NCBI RefSeq assembly: GCF_947488945.1
Contig: NZ_CANLBS010000002.1
Location: 62,001-126,000, forward strand
Length of the DNA: 64,000 nucleotides
Direction of reading: 5' to 3'
Source of the DNA: an uncultured Streptomyces sp.
GTDB taxonomy: Bacteria; Actinomycetota; Actinomycetes; Streptomycetales; Streptomycetaceae
Shown here: piece after piece, positions 8,746 through 17,349 of the stretch
How positions within the stretch are numbered: position 1 is the first letter of the stretch
Layout of the letters: every line of letters begins with the position of its first letter
Translations under genes and position numbers: made by a program
The notes under the pieces: model-generated
Database searches by the model: none
What the model was told of the DNA's origin: nothing
What the model saw: only the letters and a program-made list of their open reading frames with translations

Positions 8746-10104
8746 TCAGCTCCCGCCGTCGTCGTCTTCGTCCCGTGTGCGAGGTGCGAAGGGCCGGTGC
8801 GGGCTGTGCGAGGTGTCCCAGAAGTACGGAGATGTCATGTCGTTCTCGCTCGTCTGCCCCCAGTTCTGGTTCCGTTCGCCCGCGCCGCTCTCTGCCGTTC
8901 CCGGCGTGAACGTGCCGGCGTCCGCGTTGGCATCCGGGTCCGCGGCCGCGTCGGTGAACGGCGAGTCCTCGGGGGCTGAGAAGCCCGGCGACCAGGGCCC
9001 CGTGGTGTACCCCTCACCCGAAGACTCATCCTCCGGCCCCGTGCCCCCACCTTCGTCGGGCATCGGGAAGAAGGTCTGCCTGATCTCCTCGGCGACCTCG
9101 TCCAAGCCGGCCGCTTCCAGGCTCCGGATTACACGGTGTACGAACACCATGTACTCGTCCATGTCCGGCTTCAGGCCGACCGCTGCCAGCAACAGGAGCA
9201 GTCGATCCGAAACCCCTACTTCTTCCTCGCGGTCGAACGTCCCTCCTCCTTGACCGTATCCATCCCACAGAGGGCCCCCGACAGCCGCTTCGCTGCGCGC
9301 GCTCACGGGCGGAACGAGCAGGTGGCGGAAAAGCTCGGGTACCTCCTCGTCGTTGGCCGCCGCCGCGATTTGTGCGAGCGGGCCGATCATGTCGACCGCC
9401 TTCTCGATCTCGTTCTCGTGACGGGCCAGCCACCACACCACCGCGCTGCCCGCGCTCTTGAGCACGTCGTCACCGAGGTAGCGACGCTGGTTGCGCTCGT
9501 GCTGACGCTCGTACTCCCAGATCTCCTCGTCCTTGCGAAGGTCATTCAACTTTCGTAGGCGCTCGCGGTCGGCGGGGGCGAGAGTCAGCGTCACATCGGC
9601 CGCCATGGCCTTCACTCGTCCGCTCCGGTCCGGGAGCGGGACGCCCAGCTCTCCCTCCAGGAGATACCGCGCGAAGCTCGCCCGGCCGGGCTCCTCGCGG
9701 TGGACGACCTCCAGGGCCCGACTGACGACCGAGGACACCGCGAGGGCCGGGTAGGCGCCGTCGGACTGGGTGGCGTGCTCGGGGACCGGCCGCCACCACA
9801 CGGTGGCGGAGAAGAGGAAGTCGTAGCCGTCCGTCGCGCTCGGCAGCGACGCATCGACCACCCGCGTCTCCTGGTACGGCTGCTCCGCCGGTGCTGCCGG
9901 CGGCTCGGGTTCCCCCGGCTCGTACGGATCGGCCAACGCGCGGTCACCGCCGAGGACCGTCATCACGAGCAAGAGGGAGCCCGAGGCTGTGACCATGGAC
10001 ATGAAGCCCCACAACCACGCCGACCAATGCAGGAGGTTCCCGAGTGCAACCGGTGCGATGCCGCAGCAAGCGATGAATAGCATGCTGGGAAAGCGGTGTC
10101 TCAT
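8746..10104 (-). CDS. membrane-anchored protein, third gene of the TIR/NTPase operon
   Basis: Protein of 452 aa that I do not recognise. The start MRHRFPSML is set by an ATGA overlap with the NTPase stop (10101-10104). Two hydrophobic helices lie at about residues 8-28 and 32-52. A soluble region follows, with a charged, coiled-coil-like segment (residues about 185-225, rich in E, R, K) and a globular part with several Trp residues. The last 80 residues are Gly/Ser/Glu/Asp-rich and probably disordered. Overlapping starts through the operon suggest it works with the NTPase and the TIR protein. It could be a membrane effector or the anchor of the complex. No catalytic motif is visible. Confidence 0.8.
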   Translation of the reverse strand: MRHRFPSMLFIACCGIAPVALGNLLHWSAWLWGFMSMVTASGSLLLVMTVLGGDRALADPYEPGEPEPPAAPAEQPYQETRVVDASLPSATDGYDFLFSATVWWRPVPEHATQSDGAYPALAVSSVVSRALEVVHREEPGRASFARYLLEGELGVPLPDRSGRVKAMAADVTLTLAPADRERLRKLNDLRKDEEIWEYERQHERNQRRYLGDDVLKSAGSAVVWWLARHENEIEKAVDMIGPLAQIAAAANDEEVPELFRHLLVPPVSARSEAAVGGPLWDGYGQGGGTFDREEEVGVSDRLLLLLAAVGLKPDMDEYMVFVHRVIRSLEAAGLDEVAEEIRQTFFPMPDEGGGTGPEDESSGEGYTTGPWSPGFSAPEDSPFTDAAADPDANADAGTFTPGTAESGAGERNQNWGQTSENDMTSPYFWDTSHSPHRPFAPRTRDEDDDGGS

Positions 10105-12077
10105 CGTGCCTCTTCCGTGGTTCGAGGTCCGGCGCCCGCATGCTCCGTGCGGGCGTACTGCGCGTGGTCGATGTGCTGCCAGAAGAGCGCGGCGGCGGCC
10201 GCCCGGGGCGGGTGGCGCGTGGACCCCGCCCACTCGCAGGCGATGGCGTAGAGACGGTGGAGGGCGGCCGTGCGGCCGTGCGTCGCCCTGACCATCACGC
10301 GCAGTGCCATCTCCCGCGATCTGTCGCTCGCCACGGCATTCAGCCAGCTACTCACCAGCGGGTTCCAGAACTCCGTCGGCTGTTGGGAGAAAATCGTCTG
10401 CCAACCCAAGAACAGGTCCGGCCACGGCGGCGGATCCGGTGTCCGGCCGCTACCCAATAGCTCTGTGAGCAGATGGAGATGAGGTTCCGGCCCGGCCGGC
10501 TCCCCACGCGTCCTGTCCCGCAGACGGTCGATCAGCAGCCTGTAGAGCCGACGATCGCTGCCGGCGAGGTGGAGAAGCGCTTCCCGGGCTTCGCGCGCCG
10601 CCTCCCCTCTCCGTACAGCGAGGTAGTGGAGCCGCACCATCGCCTGGTCCGGGTGCGTCGCGCCAAGGCTCTGGACGCAGGCGGCGGTCAGGACGCGAAC
10701 GAGACCGTCCGACAAGGGGCCGGACCTCGCACACTCGTACATCCGCCTGCGGAACCATCCCCCGAACCTCTCGTGGCTGAGACCGAGTTCGAGAGCCGCC
10801 ACGGCTCGTGGGTCGCAGGATGCCCCGGTCGCACGGTTCGCCCAGCGGACTACAAGGTCGAGGAGGTGGTCGGGCCGCCCGACGGCCAGGGACCGCTCGG
10901 CGAAGCGGGCGACGACGTTCATCCGGTCGTCGGTGGTCAGACCGCGGAGCGCGGCAGCATGGTCGATCCAGTCCCTGAGGTCGTCGCGTACCCCGGGGAA
11001 GTTCGCCCAGAAGTATGTCCGTACCGCGTCGGCGTAGGCCAGCCGCTGGAAGCGGAGCCGTCCGTCCGGGTCCCGTTCGATCCCCAACGCCGCCAGCCGC
11101 TCACCGAAATCCGTCCGTGCGAGCTCGGACGTCGCCTCTTCCTCGTGTCTCACCGTCCTCATCAGACCGTGCCACGCCTCGTAGACGATGTCGGCGCGGG
11201 CTTCCTCGAACACCGCCGTCGTGAGCAGCAGGGCCCGCTCGGGCGCGGTGCGGACCGTGGCGATCTGTTGGCCTACCTCGCCGGCACGGTCGGTCACCGC
11301 GTGCATCGCCTGATCGAGCCATCCCGCGAAGTCGGTCCCGAACCGTCCGCTGTCGCGGGCAGACCTCACCAGGCCCGCAAGCCGCGCCAGTTCCCGCATG
11401 GGGGAGCGGTCGTACAGGCGCTGGAGGTCGGCGCTCCGCAGGTCTGCGGAGCGGAAAACCATCCGGTCCATGCGGAGGTGACGGGTCACGACGGCGATGC
11501 CCCGGGGGCGTCCCAGCGCCACCGTGTGCGGTTCGAGGTCCGGTCCGTGGACGTGCTCCATGCCCGACGGCAGGACGACGACCATGTGCCCCCCCGCCTC
11601 CTGGACTTGTGACCGGCGCACTGCCAGGCGCCGCTGGGCCTTGGCGTACGCCTCCTCGTCGCCGATCCCGGAGAGGTCAAGGAGGAAGCGGTCCCCCTCA
11701 CCGGGAGCAAGAGACTCCTCGTCCTTGTCCGTAACGGGAAGCTCCTCGAACCGGACCCCGTTCTCGTCGGCGTCCCCGTCCTCACCGAGCCCGTGCAGCA
11801 GCATGATCGCCGCGGCGCGGCGGCCGCTGCCTGGCGGAGCCTCCAGCAACACCACCGAACCGGGCTTCTTCAAGCGGTCGGCGGCAACGCGGTAACCCAG
11901 CGGTGAAACGAACCGGTCGGCCAGACGCCTCCGGTCCTCGTGGACGATCCGGAGGGACTCGACCCCTTTGCGGATCATCCAATCCGCGCCAACGCCGTAA
12001 AAGACGTACTGCGGCCCCACGCCATTGTTCACAGGGCCACGCGGATCGTTGACGGTGACACGATCCTGCTCGGTCAT
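10101..12077 (-). CDS. STAND-like P-loop NTPase paired with a TIR protein
   Basis: Protein of 658 aa. Residues 10-25 hold the motif NDPRGPVNNGVGPQY, which also occurs in the upstream TIR protein. A P-loop follows at EAPPGSGRRAAA (79-90); the usual Lys after GxG is Arg, so ATP hydrolysis may be weak or altered. A Walker B-like strand is DRFLLDLSGI (129-138). The remaining 500 residues are helical and lack recognised repeats, but their Leu/Ala/Arg-rich spacing suggests an alpha-solenoid sensor. It starts inside the stop of the TIR gene (ATGA, 12074-12077). By architecture it would be the sensor or switch that responds to a trigger and recruits TIR. This is inference; the family is known to me only as an uncharacterised actinobacterial ATP-binding protein. 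Confidence 0.82.
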   Translation of the reverse strand: MTEQDRVTVNDPRGPVNNGVGPQYVFYGVGADWMIRKGVESLRIVHEDRRRLADRFVSPLGYRVAADRLKKPGSVVLLEAPPGSGRRAAAIMLLHGLGEDGDADENGVRFEELPVTDKDEESLAPGEGDRFLLDLSGIGDEEAYAKAQRRLAVRRSQVQEAGGHMVVVLPSGMEHVHGPDLEPHTVALGRPRGIAVVTRHLRMDRMVFRSADLRSADLQRLYDRSPMRELARLAGLVRSARDSGRFGTDFAGWLDQAMHAVTDRAGEVGQQIATVRTAPERALLLTTAVFEEARADIVYEAWHGLMRTVRHEEEATSELARTDFGERLAALGIERDPDGRLRFQRLAYADAVRTYFWANFPGVRDDLRDWIDHAAALRGLTTDDRMNVVARFAERSLAVGRPDHLLDLVVRWANRATGASCDPRAVAALELGLSHERFGGWFRRRMYECARSGPLSDGLVRVLTAACVQSLGATHPDQAMVRLHYLAVRRGEAAREAREALLHLAGSDRRLYRLLIDRLRDRTRGEPAGPEPHLHLLTELLGSGRTPDPPPWPDLFLGWQTIFSQQPTEFWNPLVSSWLNAVASDRSREMALRVMVRATHGRTAALHRLYAIACEWAGSTRHPPRAAAAALFWQHIDHAQYARTEHAGAGPRTTEEAR

Positions 12078-12868
12078 CGTTCGTCGTCCGAGCGCCGGCG
12101 CTCGCGCTCGAAACGCTGATGGACCGTACCGCTGTTGTCGCCGGCTGTGAACTGTGCCCCGGTATTGTCGCCCTCGAAGTGAGGGCCGTTGTATTGGTGG
12201 CCCCGACCGGTGTTCACAGGCCCCTGCGGCTCGTTGACGAAGGTGCCTGACAGTTCGCCGTTGAGGTTTCCGATACCGCCGCGCACGCGCTGCTCGATGT
12301 CGCGCGTCCGCATCCTTGTGTGCCCGTTGTCCCGGGCCGACTTCTTACCGGATTCCGCCTTCGCCCGCTCCCGTACCGCAAGGGCGTCCCGGTCCACCGC
12401 ACCCAGCTCGGGCAGGAGCCGGGCAAGAGCGTCCCCGAGGGCCGCCAGGTCCGGTTCGGCGTTGCGGTGGTCGAACCGCCTGTACTGGCAGTCCGCCAGC
12501 TCCAGCAGATCGTCCGGAAGGATGACGCGGTCGATCCTCGTGGCCTTTCCGACGAGCACGGGGATCACCAGGATCCCGCGGTCGAGCGCTGTCTGAATCT
12601 CGCGCCGGGTCCAGTCCTGCTCGGTTTCCAAGGCCGGACGGCCATCGGCGCCCCGTACCTCCGCCCAGCGCGGGCCGATCACGGCGAGGAGCGCCTCACA
12701 GTCTTCCACCGCCCTGACCAGTTCCGCGGGGAACCGACGGCCGGGTTCGATCGAGTTGCTGGCGAAGAAGATCCGCTCGTCGCCGAACCGGCGGGCGAGT
12801 TCCCGAGCGATCATGGTCGCTGCGGACTCCTCGTCGCCTGTGCGGTAATTGACGAAGACGTCGGGCAT
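12074..12868 (-). CDS. TIR domain protein, first gene of a three-gene operon
   Basis: Protein of 264 aa. Residues 1-155 form a TIR domain: the first strand is VFVNYRTGD, the core strand is ALLAVIGPRW, and DWTRREIQTAL places a conserved acidic residue at Glu90, where TIR NADases have their catalytic Glu. A charged linker (160-195) leads to a Gly/Asn-rich tail with NEPQGPVNTGRGHQY (212-226), then GDNTGAQF and GDNSGTVH. The first motif recurs at the N-terminus of the NTPase encoded next. I chose the ATG at 12868, preceded by GAAGGGAA, because the TIR fold begins exactly there. The likely reaction is NAD+ cleavage or production of a cyclic-ADPR-like signal on activation. Confidence 0.88.
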   Translation of the reverse strand: MPDVFVNYRTGDEESAATMIARELARRFGDERIFFASNSIEPGRRFPAELVRAVEDCEALLAVIGPRWAEVRGADGRPALETEQDWTRREIQTALDRGILVIPVLVGKATRIDRVILPDDLLELADCQYRRFDHRNAEPDLAALGDALARLLPELGAVDRDALAVRERAKAESGKKSARDNGHTRMRTRDIEQRVRGGIGNLNGELSGTFVNEPQGPVNTGRGHQYNGPHFEGDNTGAQFTAGDNSGTVHQRFERERRRSDDER

Positions 12869-13184
12869 GAAGGTTCCCTTCGTGAAGGAGGACCGGATGA
12901 ACGGGCGCGGGGCTGTGGACCGGGGGCTGCGGTTCGCCCAGGACATGAGGTTCTGACCGTGTGGACGGCATGGCGCATCCACAGGGAGGCGTGCGGATTG
13001 AATTGAGGTGTGCCGCCTGGTGCGTCACGGGTCGCGGGCCGCCTGAAGAAGCCAGGGGTGCGGTGCGACGCGTCGAGCGGTGTTCAGAGGGGATCCGTCG
13101 GAGACCGTGGGATCCGGAGGGCCGGGGGATGGAGCGGTCCGGCGAGCCGGGCGGTTCGAGGCGGTTTCGGTCGTGGAACGGCTG
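12869..13184. other. upstream region of the TIR operon
   Basis: 316 bp between the stop of the frameshifted XRE regulator and the TIR start, on the same strand. I see no gene and no clear -35/-10 pair. It should contain the TIR operon promoter unless the operon is read through from the regulator. Confidence 0.4.
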
Positions 13185-14439
13185 TCAGTTGTGCGCGGGG
13201 GCGAGTACGCGTGCCAGCGCGGGCTGCAGATCACGTACGGCGCGACTGCTCCGGAACCGGGAGAGCTCCCGTGCGAGACGCCGGACGTCGCTGTTCACTG
13301 TCGCTGAGGGCACGGCCGGCATCACTCCCAGGAGATCCCCGGCGATCGCGCACGCGTGTTCGACCTCCCCGGAGGCGGCATGGGCCAATGACCGGCGGAA
13401 GCCGTACCGGGCGCGGGTGCGCAGCGCCTGCGGCGGGAGGCGGCGGTACTCCCGGTCGAGTACCTCGGCGGCTGCTTTGGGGTGGCCGAGGTCGTACAAG
13501 CACCAACCGGTCGACATCGCCGCCGGATCACTCACATGGGAGGTGCCGATCACGGGCTCCGTGCTGCTGCGGGTGTCGTCGCTGCCGAGTAGTTCCCGCG
13601 CCTTGTCGAGGCTGCGGAGGCAGTCGACTTCGTTCCCGATGAGCGCGTGCCCCTGGGCCTCTCGTTGGGCGGCGAGTCCCCGGATGCGCGGCGGGAGTTC
13701 GCTGCCTTGGGCGCGGCGGGCAAGGGCGACGGTGCCGATCCCGTCCCCGCCGTACATCGTGATCAGGGCGCGACGCACCAGTGCGTAGGAACCGAGGTGC
13801 GGGTCACCCCCGGCGCGTGCTAGTTCGGCGGCCTCGCCGGTCCAGCCGAGTGCCGCGTCACTGTCCCCGGCCTCCTGGGCCATCCAACCGGTGAACTCCG
13901 CGAACCGCGAGGCGAGCAAGAGCGCGGGGGTCCGAGAAGCGGGCTGGGCATCGGCAGCCAGCCCGGTGATCATGCGGGTCTGCGTCTCCAGCAGGGGCAG
14001 CAGGGCCCTGGGCGCGGTGGACTGGCCGAGTTTCCGCAGTTGGTCGAACTGCATGCGGAAGGAGGGCAGGAGGGGGTCATCGGTGGAGGACACCGCCTGA
14101 CCGCCGAGTGTCAGGCCGAGGTCGATCAGCGCTCCCGTACCCGCTGAGAGGACCGCCCGGCGCGCGACGAGCCATCGGCTCGGCCCGACGGGGGATTCGG
14201 CGGTGCCCGAGTCCGAGTCCGTCTCGGGACGAGTGACCAGGCGCTGCAGTTCGCCGTCCGCGCCGAGGAAGGCATCGCACCGGCGGGCCAGTTCGGGGGA
14301 CGCGGAACGTTCCCCGCGTTCGACCTTACTGAGGTGCCCCTTGTCGTAGTTGAGCGCCACGGAGAACTCGGTCAGAGTCAGCCCCCGCTTCCACTCGTAA
14401 TCGGCGGAGTTCTGGGCCGAAACTGGAAGTCGTGCTCAT
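13185..14439 (-). pseudogene. XRE-family regulator with a +1 frameshift near its start
   Basis: The reading frame starting at the ATG at 14439 (AGGAGG upstream) encodes MSTTSSFGPELRRLRVEAG, a typical XRE helix 1. It then leaves frame at a run of five G on the coding strand (C-run 14382-14386). Removing one G restores LTLTEFSVALNYDKGHLSKV, a textbook helix-turn-helix, and joins the 391-aa frame that runs to 13185. The corrected protein would be about 417 aa: HTH (residues 1-65), then a long helical TPR-like domain as in large Streptomyces XRE regulators. Without correction, only a product starting inside the HTH could be made. The cause may be a real mutation, a sequencing error in a homopolymer, or slippage. 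It sits upstream of the TIR operon on the same strand. Confidence 0.8.
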
Positions 14440-15007
14440 CATCAACCTCCTCTTGAACATTGATCGCGAGAGCCGTACGCCCTCACGGGGAGTCGTCATC
14501 CGACGACCACCGGGCGACACGAAACCCGACGGTCAACACCCGGTGTGACGGCGTCGTTGCGGTTCGCATCCGAGAGCGAGTTTGGCATGAGGCGCGCCTG
14601 GAGAATCGAGGTTCGGCGGTGTTGCCCGTTGCCTCTTTCGTGCTCCGCTATTCCCTGTCCATTCATCGGAGTGACCGGGTTGACGGCGAGCGTGGTGACG
14701 CGATCGGGAATGACAGGATCACGGGCGGGTCCAGCCATGGGCGAAGTCACGGTGGAGGTCCGTCCAGCGGTGTTGGTGAAGGCGGCGTCGATGGCGTACG
14801 TGCGGCCGTGGAGGCGGTGGCTGCGAAGGTGGGCTGGGCCCCGCCCGTGGCGGCACCGTCCGTGCGCGATTGACCGGTCACCCCTTCCGGTACGCATGAG
14901 GCGAAGACGTTGGTGCGTCCCCCCGCGCGTACGGCACACTGAGCCCGCAGTTCATCGCCGTGCGGCGGCAACGCACGGGTGACGCGGGTGACTCGGGGGA
15001 GTACGGA
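14440..15007. other. intergenic region with PIN-toxin remnant
   Basis: 570 bp between the XRE regulator and the membrane module. No intact gene is visible. It contains the ghost of a PIN toxin (14664-14828), suggesting that toxin-antitoxin modules have repeatedly been gained and lost here. Confidence 0.5.
14664..14828 (-). pseudogene. fragment of a VapC-type PIN toxin gene
   Basis: The minus strand encodes LRSHRLHGRTYAIDAAF, which is nearly identical to LRSHRLHGHKYAIDAAF in the toxin at 6574-6966. The nucleotide identity is also plain (compare 14779-14829 with 6673-6725). Similarity fades after about 20 residues, and neither a start nor an antitoxin can be found. It is best read as the 3' part of a decayed toxin gene related to the intact one 8 kb away. 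Confidence 0.6.
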
Positions 15008-16210
15008 ATGGATCGCCGCCCGTCCATGGTGCTGGCCGCCTACGGGGCCTGGAACCATGTGATCCTGCTGTCGCTGTTCGACCCGATGAAGCGCCGGCTC
15101 ACGGGACTGCTGGCCCCCGGCCGGGAGATCGGGCCGGTGCGTGTGCTCGGTCTCTCGATGGACGGTTTCGTGGTGACCGACCCGGGCCGGGTCGCCGGGT
15201 GGCTGCCGCAGGTCGTCTTCGTCGTCGCGGGCGGGGTGCTGACCTACGGGGTGTTACGCGGCGCGCGGGGACTCAAGCCGCGACTGCGGACCGTACTCGC
15301 CCTGAACGGAGCCGCGTTGCTGGCGGCGGGGCTGGCGGTGCTGATCGGCCCCGCGCTCGATCCGCAGGCGCGTTCGGCCTTCCTGACGTACAACGAGTGG
15401 ACCGGAAGCGCCCGGATGGGGGCGGTTCCGGCGGCGGCGGCCCAAGCCGCGCTGTGCGTGGTCTGGCTGACCGTCTTCGCCTGGTACCTCATGTGGCGCT
15501 ACCGGCATCTGCCTCCCGTGCGGCGCTACCTCGGCATCCGGGACGAGACAGGCGGGGAGCCTGCTCCTCTGCTCGAAAGGCCCATAGAACGGCGGCAGTT
15601 GATGTGGGCCGGGCTGATTCCGGCGGTGCTGTTGGCCGTGGCGGGCGGCCCGGTGCTGCGGCACTCCGCGCAGCGGTACCTGGAACAGGATCTGTCGGTC
15701 ACCTTCGACCCCGCACTCTGGGACCCCTACCGGCCGCCGCTCCTCGTCCAGGAATGGAGCGGCGTCCTCTACCCGGCGCTCCGCCTGCGGCCGCTCTCCC
15801 ACGAGACGGCCGGCGGCTGGCTCGCCACCCTGACGGTCTGCGTCGTCTTCCTCCTCGCCCTGGCACCGGCGCTCCGCTCGGTGGCACGGCACCTGACCGC
15901 CGGCCCGGAGGGACGCGTCACCGCGCTGCGCCTGGTCATGAACGGCTGGTACGCGACCCTGCTCGCGGCCGTCGTGGCGGCGTTCGTGGACGGCAGGCTG
16001 CTGCAGTGGAGCGCGCCGCGCGTGGAGGCGGAGCAGGCGGAGCTGCGTCCCGGACTGGCGCTCGGCGACGCCGTGCGGTTCGGCACGGCCTGGGGCTGGA
16101 CCGTCGGGCTCGCCTGTCTGGTCGCGGTGGTCCTGATGCGGCGGCACGCGGGGAGCCGGGCCGCCCGGCCCGGTACGGAAGTGGACGAGGAGCAGCCGAT
16201 CGATGCCTAG
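15008..16210 (+). CDS. multi-pass membrane protein of unknown function
   Basis: Integral membrane protein of 400 aa with about seven hydrophobic helices: a pair near residues 55-105, others near 120-145, 200-220, 275-295, 325-345 and 365-385. A soluble loop lies between helices four and five. I recognise no transport or enzyme motif. The ATG at 15008 is preceded by GGGGGA with good spacing; an upstream GTG at 14960 is in frame but less likely. It overlaps the next gene by 8 bp, so the two form an operon and probably a complex. Confidence 0.8.
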   Translation: MDRRPSMVLAAYGAWNHVILLSLFDPMKRRLTGLLAPGREIGPVRVLGLSMDGFVVTDPGRVAGWLPQVVFVVAGGVLTYGVLRGARGLKPRLRTVLALNGAALLAAGLAVLIGPALDPQARSAFLTYNEWTGSARMGAVPAAAAQAALCVVWLTVFAWYLMWRYRHLPPVRRYLGIRDETGGEPAPLLERPIERRQLMWAGLIPAVLLAVAGGPVLRHSAQRYLEQDLSVTFDPALWDPYRPPLLVQEWSGVLYPALRLRPLSHETAGGWLATLTVCVVFLLALAPALRSVARHLTAGPEGRVTALRLVMNGWYATLLAAVVAAFVDGRLLQWSAPRVEAEQAELRPGLALGDAVRFGTAWGWTVGLACLVAVVLMRRHAGSRAARPGTEVDEEQPIDA

Positions 16211-17186
16211 GAACCGACCCGTCGCCCGCAGGACGGACGCCCTCACCCGGGCGAGCGTGCGCAGGAGCGCCACCCGGGCGCCCGCCGGTGCGATTGCCGA
16301 GGAGGAGGCGGCGCCCGGCAGGCTGCGGTGGCTGAAGAGCCCGGCGGCCTGGCTGCTCACCATCGTGCTGACGGTGGCGGCGGTGACCTTCCAGGACGTG
16401 CTGACCGCGTCGGTGAAGACGATCCTCCCGCTGGACCGGGTGCCGGACCGGCTCTCGCCGCAGGGCGCGATCGAGGTGGTCGAGGTCAAGAACGTCAAGT
16501 ACTTCGGCTACTACCTGGTGCGCGGCGGGGCGGACGCGGAATTCCGCCGCTCCCTGCCGCTGACCGAAGAATGGCGGGAGGACCCGAGGACCGTCGACGT
16601 CGAGACGTCGGAATGGGTGATCACCTTGCAGGGCCGCGCCTCCCAGCAGGTGCGGATCACCGACATCGTGCCGGAGATCGAGGGGGGTTCCTGCAAGGCG
16701 GCGCTCACCGGGGACAGCCTGGTCCACGCTCCCTCGGCGGGCGCCCAGGACGTCATCCCGCTGCAGTTGAAGGTCGACTCGCCGCAGCCCCGTCTCGAAG
16801 TGGTCGGCGAGAACGGCAAGGGCGGTGAGGACGCCGAACCGTACTTCACCGGGTCCGGGGCCAAGCACATCACGCTGAACCAGAACGAGTCCGAGGCGTT
16901 TCTGGTGCAGGCGACGGCGGAGAAGGGCTACTGCCGCTGGCGCTACCGCGTGCACTACCAGGTCGGTGGCGGCGTCGCCGAGACGACGATCAGCGCCCCG
17001 AAGGGCAAGCCGTTCGAACTGACGGCCCGGCTGCCCGACTCCGCCGGTTATGACGAGGTCTTCTTCCCGCCCACCGACTGCGCGTCCCCGGGCAAAGAAG
17101 ACCTGCCGGAGGCGTGGTTCGAGCAGACGGGGGCGGAGTACGCCCGCGACCGGAAGGACCCGAGCCCGCCGTGCCCGGAGAGCTGA
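16203..17186 (+). CDS. single-pass membrane protein with extracytoplasmic domain
   Basis: Protein of 327 aa. A basic N-terminus of about 45 residues is cytoplasmic, one transmembrane helix follows (SPAAWLLTIVLTVAAVTF, residues about 46-63), and the remaining 260 residues look like a beta-rich exported domain. Four Cys residues in that domain could form disulfides. No family is recognised. It starts within the last codons of the upstream seven-helix protein, so the pair is co-translated. A hairpin terminator follows at 17191-17229. Confidence 0.8.
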   Translation: MPRNRPVARRTDALTRASVRRSATRAPAGAIAEEEAAPGRLRWLKSPAAWLLTIVLTVAAVTFQDVLTASVKTILPLDRVPDRLSPQGAIEVVEVKNVKYFGYYLVRGGADAEFRRSLPLTEEWREDPRTVDVETSEWVITLQGRASQQVRITDIVPEIEGGSCKAALTGDSLVHAPSAGAQDVIPLQLKVDSPQPRLEVVGENGKGGEDAEPYFTGSGAKHITLNQNESEAFLVQATAEKGYCRWRYRVHYQVGGGVAETTISAPKGKPFELTARLPDSAGYDEVFFPPTDCASPGKEDLPEAWFEQTGAEYARDRKDPSPPCPES

Positions 17187-17190
17187 CGTC

Positions 17191-17229
17191 CGACTCGCTC
17201 GGCCGTCGCGCTGCGAGGTGAGCGAGTCG
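17191..17229. terminator. bidirectional terminator hairpin
   Basis: CGACTCGCTC (17191-17200) and GAGCGAGTCG (17220-17229) form a perfect 10-bp stem. The site lies between convergent genes, directly after the plus-strand stop. There is no T-run, which is usual for Streptomyces terminators. Confidence 0.65.
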
Positions 17230-17349
17230 AGATCGAACGGGACCGGGAACGAGACCGCGAACGGGACCCGGCGTTCGTGACGGCCGCGCAAGGTGCTGGC
17301 CGGGTGCGTGCGCGCGGCCCGGGCCCCTCCGCGTCCGCCCCCACGCGTG

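Noticed and set aside
1..15000. prophage
   Set aside because: Apart from the integrase there is no capsid, terminase, portal, tail or lysis gene.
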